From: Tetradesmus obliquus | Taxonomy: Eukaryota > Chlorophyta > Chlorophyceae > Sphaeropleales > Scenedesmaceae | Length of the DNA stretch: 64,000 nucleotides | Assembly: GCA_030272155.1 (NCBI GenBank) | Contig: CP126204.1 | Coordinates: 1,789,501 to 1,853,500 of the forward strand | Direction: 5' to 3' | Shown: piece after piece, positions 61,799 through 64,000 of the stretch | Position numbering within the stretch: the stretch's first letter is position 1 | How the letters are laid out: every line of letters starts with the position of its first letter | Made by a program: the position numbers and the translations under genes | The notes under the pieces: model-generated | Seen by the model: the letters and a program-made list of their open reading frames with translations, nothing else | Databases searched by the model: none | What the model was told of the DNA's origin: nothing

Positions 61799-63988
61799 CG
61801 TTTGAATGTTAGCTCACAAGCTGCCTGCTGAGTTGTCATGATCAGGGGAACCGAGATACAGTTAGCCCATCTATGCAGTGCTCCACAATGTTATTTGCCA
61901 ACCCACAATGCGTTGTCAAATACAGAACACAACCAGAGTGATTCCTCACCTGCTGTGCCACGTCAGCGCTGCCCAGCATCTCCAGGGCCAGGCTGAACAG
62001 GCTGCTGCCATGTCACGACACAAAAAAACCGCCAAAACCCATTCAAGTTCACAGCAGTTCACCTGCTGTGCCACGTCAGCGCTGCCAAGCATCTCCAGGG
62101 CCAGACTGAACAGGCTGCTGCCGATGCCCCTGCTGCTGCCGCCACCGCCACCGCCCAGCACGCCACCCAGCAGCCCACCAAGCGCGCCACCAGCGCCCGG
62201 CACCAGCTCATCAAGCTTGGCAGTGGCCTGTGGCAGTACGGCAGGCAGTACAACATGCAGTACATCAAGCAGTACGGCAGGCAGTACGGCAGTACAACAG
62301 TTTAAGACGATCAACTCATCAACCATTGCAGTGGCCTGCAAGCATTACATGCATCACAGCGAGCAGGCGGTGCTTAAAGGTGCATGCCAAGCAGGCCAGC
62401 ATTGGGCCAATGGAACCAGCAGCACAATGCAGCGCAACAGGCTGCCGTGCCAAATGCAGCAGCATAATACTTGATGTGTGCGGCAGGCCTCCGTGCTGCC
62501 ATTGTGCACCTGTGCTGCCGGCGCCTCTGCATTTCTTCATCCCTGCTGCTGACAGTTCCCTATTGACGGCCCTTTAAAAACACTACCCCATAAAGCCACA
62601 TTACAAGCGCACCTGTGCTGCCAGGGCCTCTGCGCCGCCTGCTGCATCCAGTGCCCCCTGGAACTTCTGGATGAGCGGGCCCAGCTGCTCTCTGCACTGC
62701 ATGAGCCATACTGCCCGCCACTGCCCTGCAGCTCGGAGCAGTGTGTCTCTACCAATGCGCACCTGTGCTACCAGAGGCTCTTGGGCCTCCTGCCACCATC
62801 AGCTTCCTCCAATACACAACAAAGCCAACCATTACCCTATGTGGGCATTGCATGCAGGTCGATCTGCTGCAACAAGCGCACCTGTGCTGCCAGGGCCTCT
62901 GCGCCGCCTGCTGCGTCCAGTGCCCCCTGGAACTTCTGGATGAGCGGGCCCAGCTTGGCAGATGCATCGCTGCCGAAAGCAGCCACCATGGCAGCACGCG
63001 CCTGTGCAGCAAACATAAAAATTACGCAGTGGCGCTCAGTAAACACCACAACACATGGGATGGCACGGCCTGCAGTTTGGCGGATGCGTCACTGCTGAAA
63101 GCAGCCACCATCGCGGCACGAGCCTGCAGGGACACACATCCAGACACCAAATGAACACTCCTTCTCAGAAACCAAACTCCACATATTGTGGTGCGGCCTG
63201 CAGCTTAGCAGCGGCTTCGCTGCTGACAACAGCCAACATGGCAGCAGGAACCTGCAGGGCAGTCTCATGTGCACGCGCGTACTCAGTAGAAGGCACGCGC
63301 ATGCTTATCCAGATGCTCACCCAGATGTGCATGCCATTGAAATTACATGCGCATGTTCAGCCACAAAGAGATGGCAATGCGCTTGACCCACCTGGTTGGG
63401 TGCCACAGTCACGCCCAGCTTCTCCCCGAGTGCCGCCAGCAGAGAGTCCACAGGCAGCGCCCTGCAGCCCACATCCTGGCTTTGTATAAGTTCATGCTTT
63501 TACATCCTGCAACTGCTTGCTCTGGCTGCCTTTTACACCCAGCCAAACCTAACGAGCTGCTGCTGCTGCTGCCCGCCCTGAGGCCCCCAGACACACAGCA
63601 CTTTCAAGCGATCACCAGCACCAGCATGAACAGGCACAGAACAACCAGACAACTTGTGTTACAAACCCACCTGGTTGGGTGCCACAGTCACGCCCAGCTT
63701 CTCCCCCAGGGCCGCCAGCAGGGAATCCACCGGAAGCCCTGCAGCCCACATCCTGCAACAGTGCTTGCCCTGGCTGGTTTTGACACCCATCTGCAGTTGG
63801 CATGCTGCTGCTGCTGCCCGTCCTGAGCCCCCAACACCACAACACCTCCAAGCTGGCACCTCGAGCAACACAAGAAGTCACACCCAAAGGACTAGAAAAT
63901 ACAGTGCGCTTGACCCACCTGGTTGGGTGCCACAGCCACGCCCAGCTTCTCCCCCAGGGCCGCAACAAAAGAATCGACCGGAAGAGCC
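60300..63988 (-). CDS. Type II metacaspase, C-terminal half
   Basis: Type II metacaspases are Ca-dependent Arg/Lys-specific cysteine proteases. Exons in transcript order: complement(63392..63461) or the equivalent complement(63919..63988), then complement(62882..63001), complement(62063..62227), complement(61499..61610), complement(61061..61157), complement(60300..60411). Segments: VDSLLAALGEKLGVTVAPNQ, FGSDASAKLGPLIQKF (linker region; compare FGEDAS in plants), a Gly-rich stretch, then the p10-side GRGLLITGCQAEETSADACP, AFGALTNALTTTVNQF, and the C-terminal FAQNPCLECDAANADAPFVL. These match the GxLLSGCQxDxTSAD and QxPGLxC...PF signatures. The p20 domain with the catalytic His and Cys lies beyond the right edge. 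CTG tracts precede the last two acceptors. Confidence 0.85.
61383..62005 (-). repeat. Copies of metacaspase exon ends (GCQAEET and SADVAQQ regions)
   Basis: Copies: complement(61383..61433), end of the GCQAEETSAD exon, with TGA-containing change; complement(61675..61744), start of that exon (LPLAGAKPSPDVQLPPGRG); complement(61951..62005), end of the preceding exon (FSLALEMLGSADVAQQ). Confidence 0.9.
62540..62881 (-). repeat. Copies of metacaspase exon 62882-63001 end
   Basis: A long near-identical copy (LIQKFQGALDAAGGAEALAAQ with donor) lies at about 62612-62685, and a decayed one near 62755-62790. Confidence 0.88.
63072..63988 (-). repeat. Copies of metacaspase exon starts and of the VDSLLAALGEKL exon
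   Basis: The start of the ARAAMVAAFGSDAS exon is repeated near 63072-63125 and 63200-63252 (more diverged). The whole 70-nt VDSLLAALGEKLGVTVAPNQ exon occurs three times: 63392-63461, 63671-63738 (68 nt, frameshifted) and 63919-63988 (70 nt, intact, some residue changes). Confidence 0.88.
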
Positions 63989-64000
63989 CTACAGCCCACA

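Overview
This is nuclear DNA of a chlorophyte green alga, probably a chlamydomonadalean; Haematococcus-like is a guess from style, not from a search. The evidence is spliceosomal genes with short exons and GT/AG introns, plastid-targeted LepA/EF4 and DEG1, a plant-type AP2 domain, a type II metacaspase, TGTAA-type poly(A) signals, and very abundant CAG/CTG repeats that give poly-Q and poly-A protein tracts. I recognise no organellar, bacterial or viral gene.

Layout. 1-1298 (-): 5' end of a RAD1-type checkpoint clamp gene, running off the left edge. 2203-12673 (+): chloroplast LepA/EF4, 13 exons, 692 predicted residues. 14775-16936 (+): AP2-domain regulator with a 13-nt microexon. 16937-32200: gene-poor, with minisatellites, a 447-bp (GT)n tract, a 5'-truncated LINE (23582-24661), smaller copies of the same family, and a broken retroelement ORF (25324-25760, -). 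33015-36168 (-): poly-Q/poly-A coiled-coil protein. 37473-39310 (-): Lys/Arg/Ser-rich RS protein, head-to-head with UBL5/Hub1 at 40038-40700 (+). 42342-45889 (+): MYND zinc-finger protein. 46380-46780: 13 units of a 31-bp repeat, each with a CACGTG box. 48101-49210 (+): possible secreted protein. 50577-56852 (+): DEG1-type lumenal protease, 8 exons, 447 residues. 60300-63988 (-): 3' half of a type II metacaspase, running off the right edge.

The main observation is structural. In most of the multi-exon genes resolved here, the ends of exons are present in extra tandem copies together with the adjoining splice site and some intron. Copies of exon starts (with their AG) lie upstream of the working exon, copies of exon ends (with their GT) lie downstream, and copies of terminal exons lie beyond the stop codon. 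Most copies carry stops, frameshifts or lost catalytic residues; a few differ from the working exon only by synonymous changes. Coordinates given for genes are splice-joined models read by eye: each listed junction has GT/AG (one possible GC/AG) and keeps frame, but no transcript evidence was available.

The genes do not form a pathway. LepA and DEG1 both act in the plastid (translation and lumenal protein quality control). The RS protein and UBL5 probably share a promoter and are both tied to pre-mRNA splicing.
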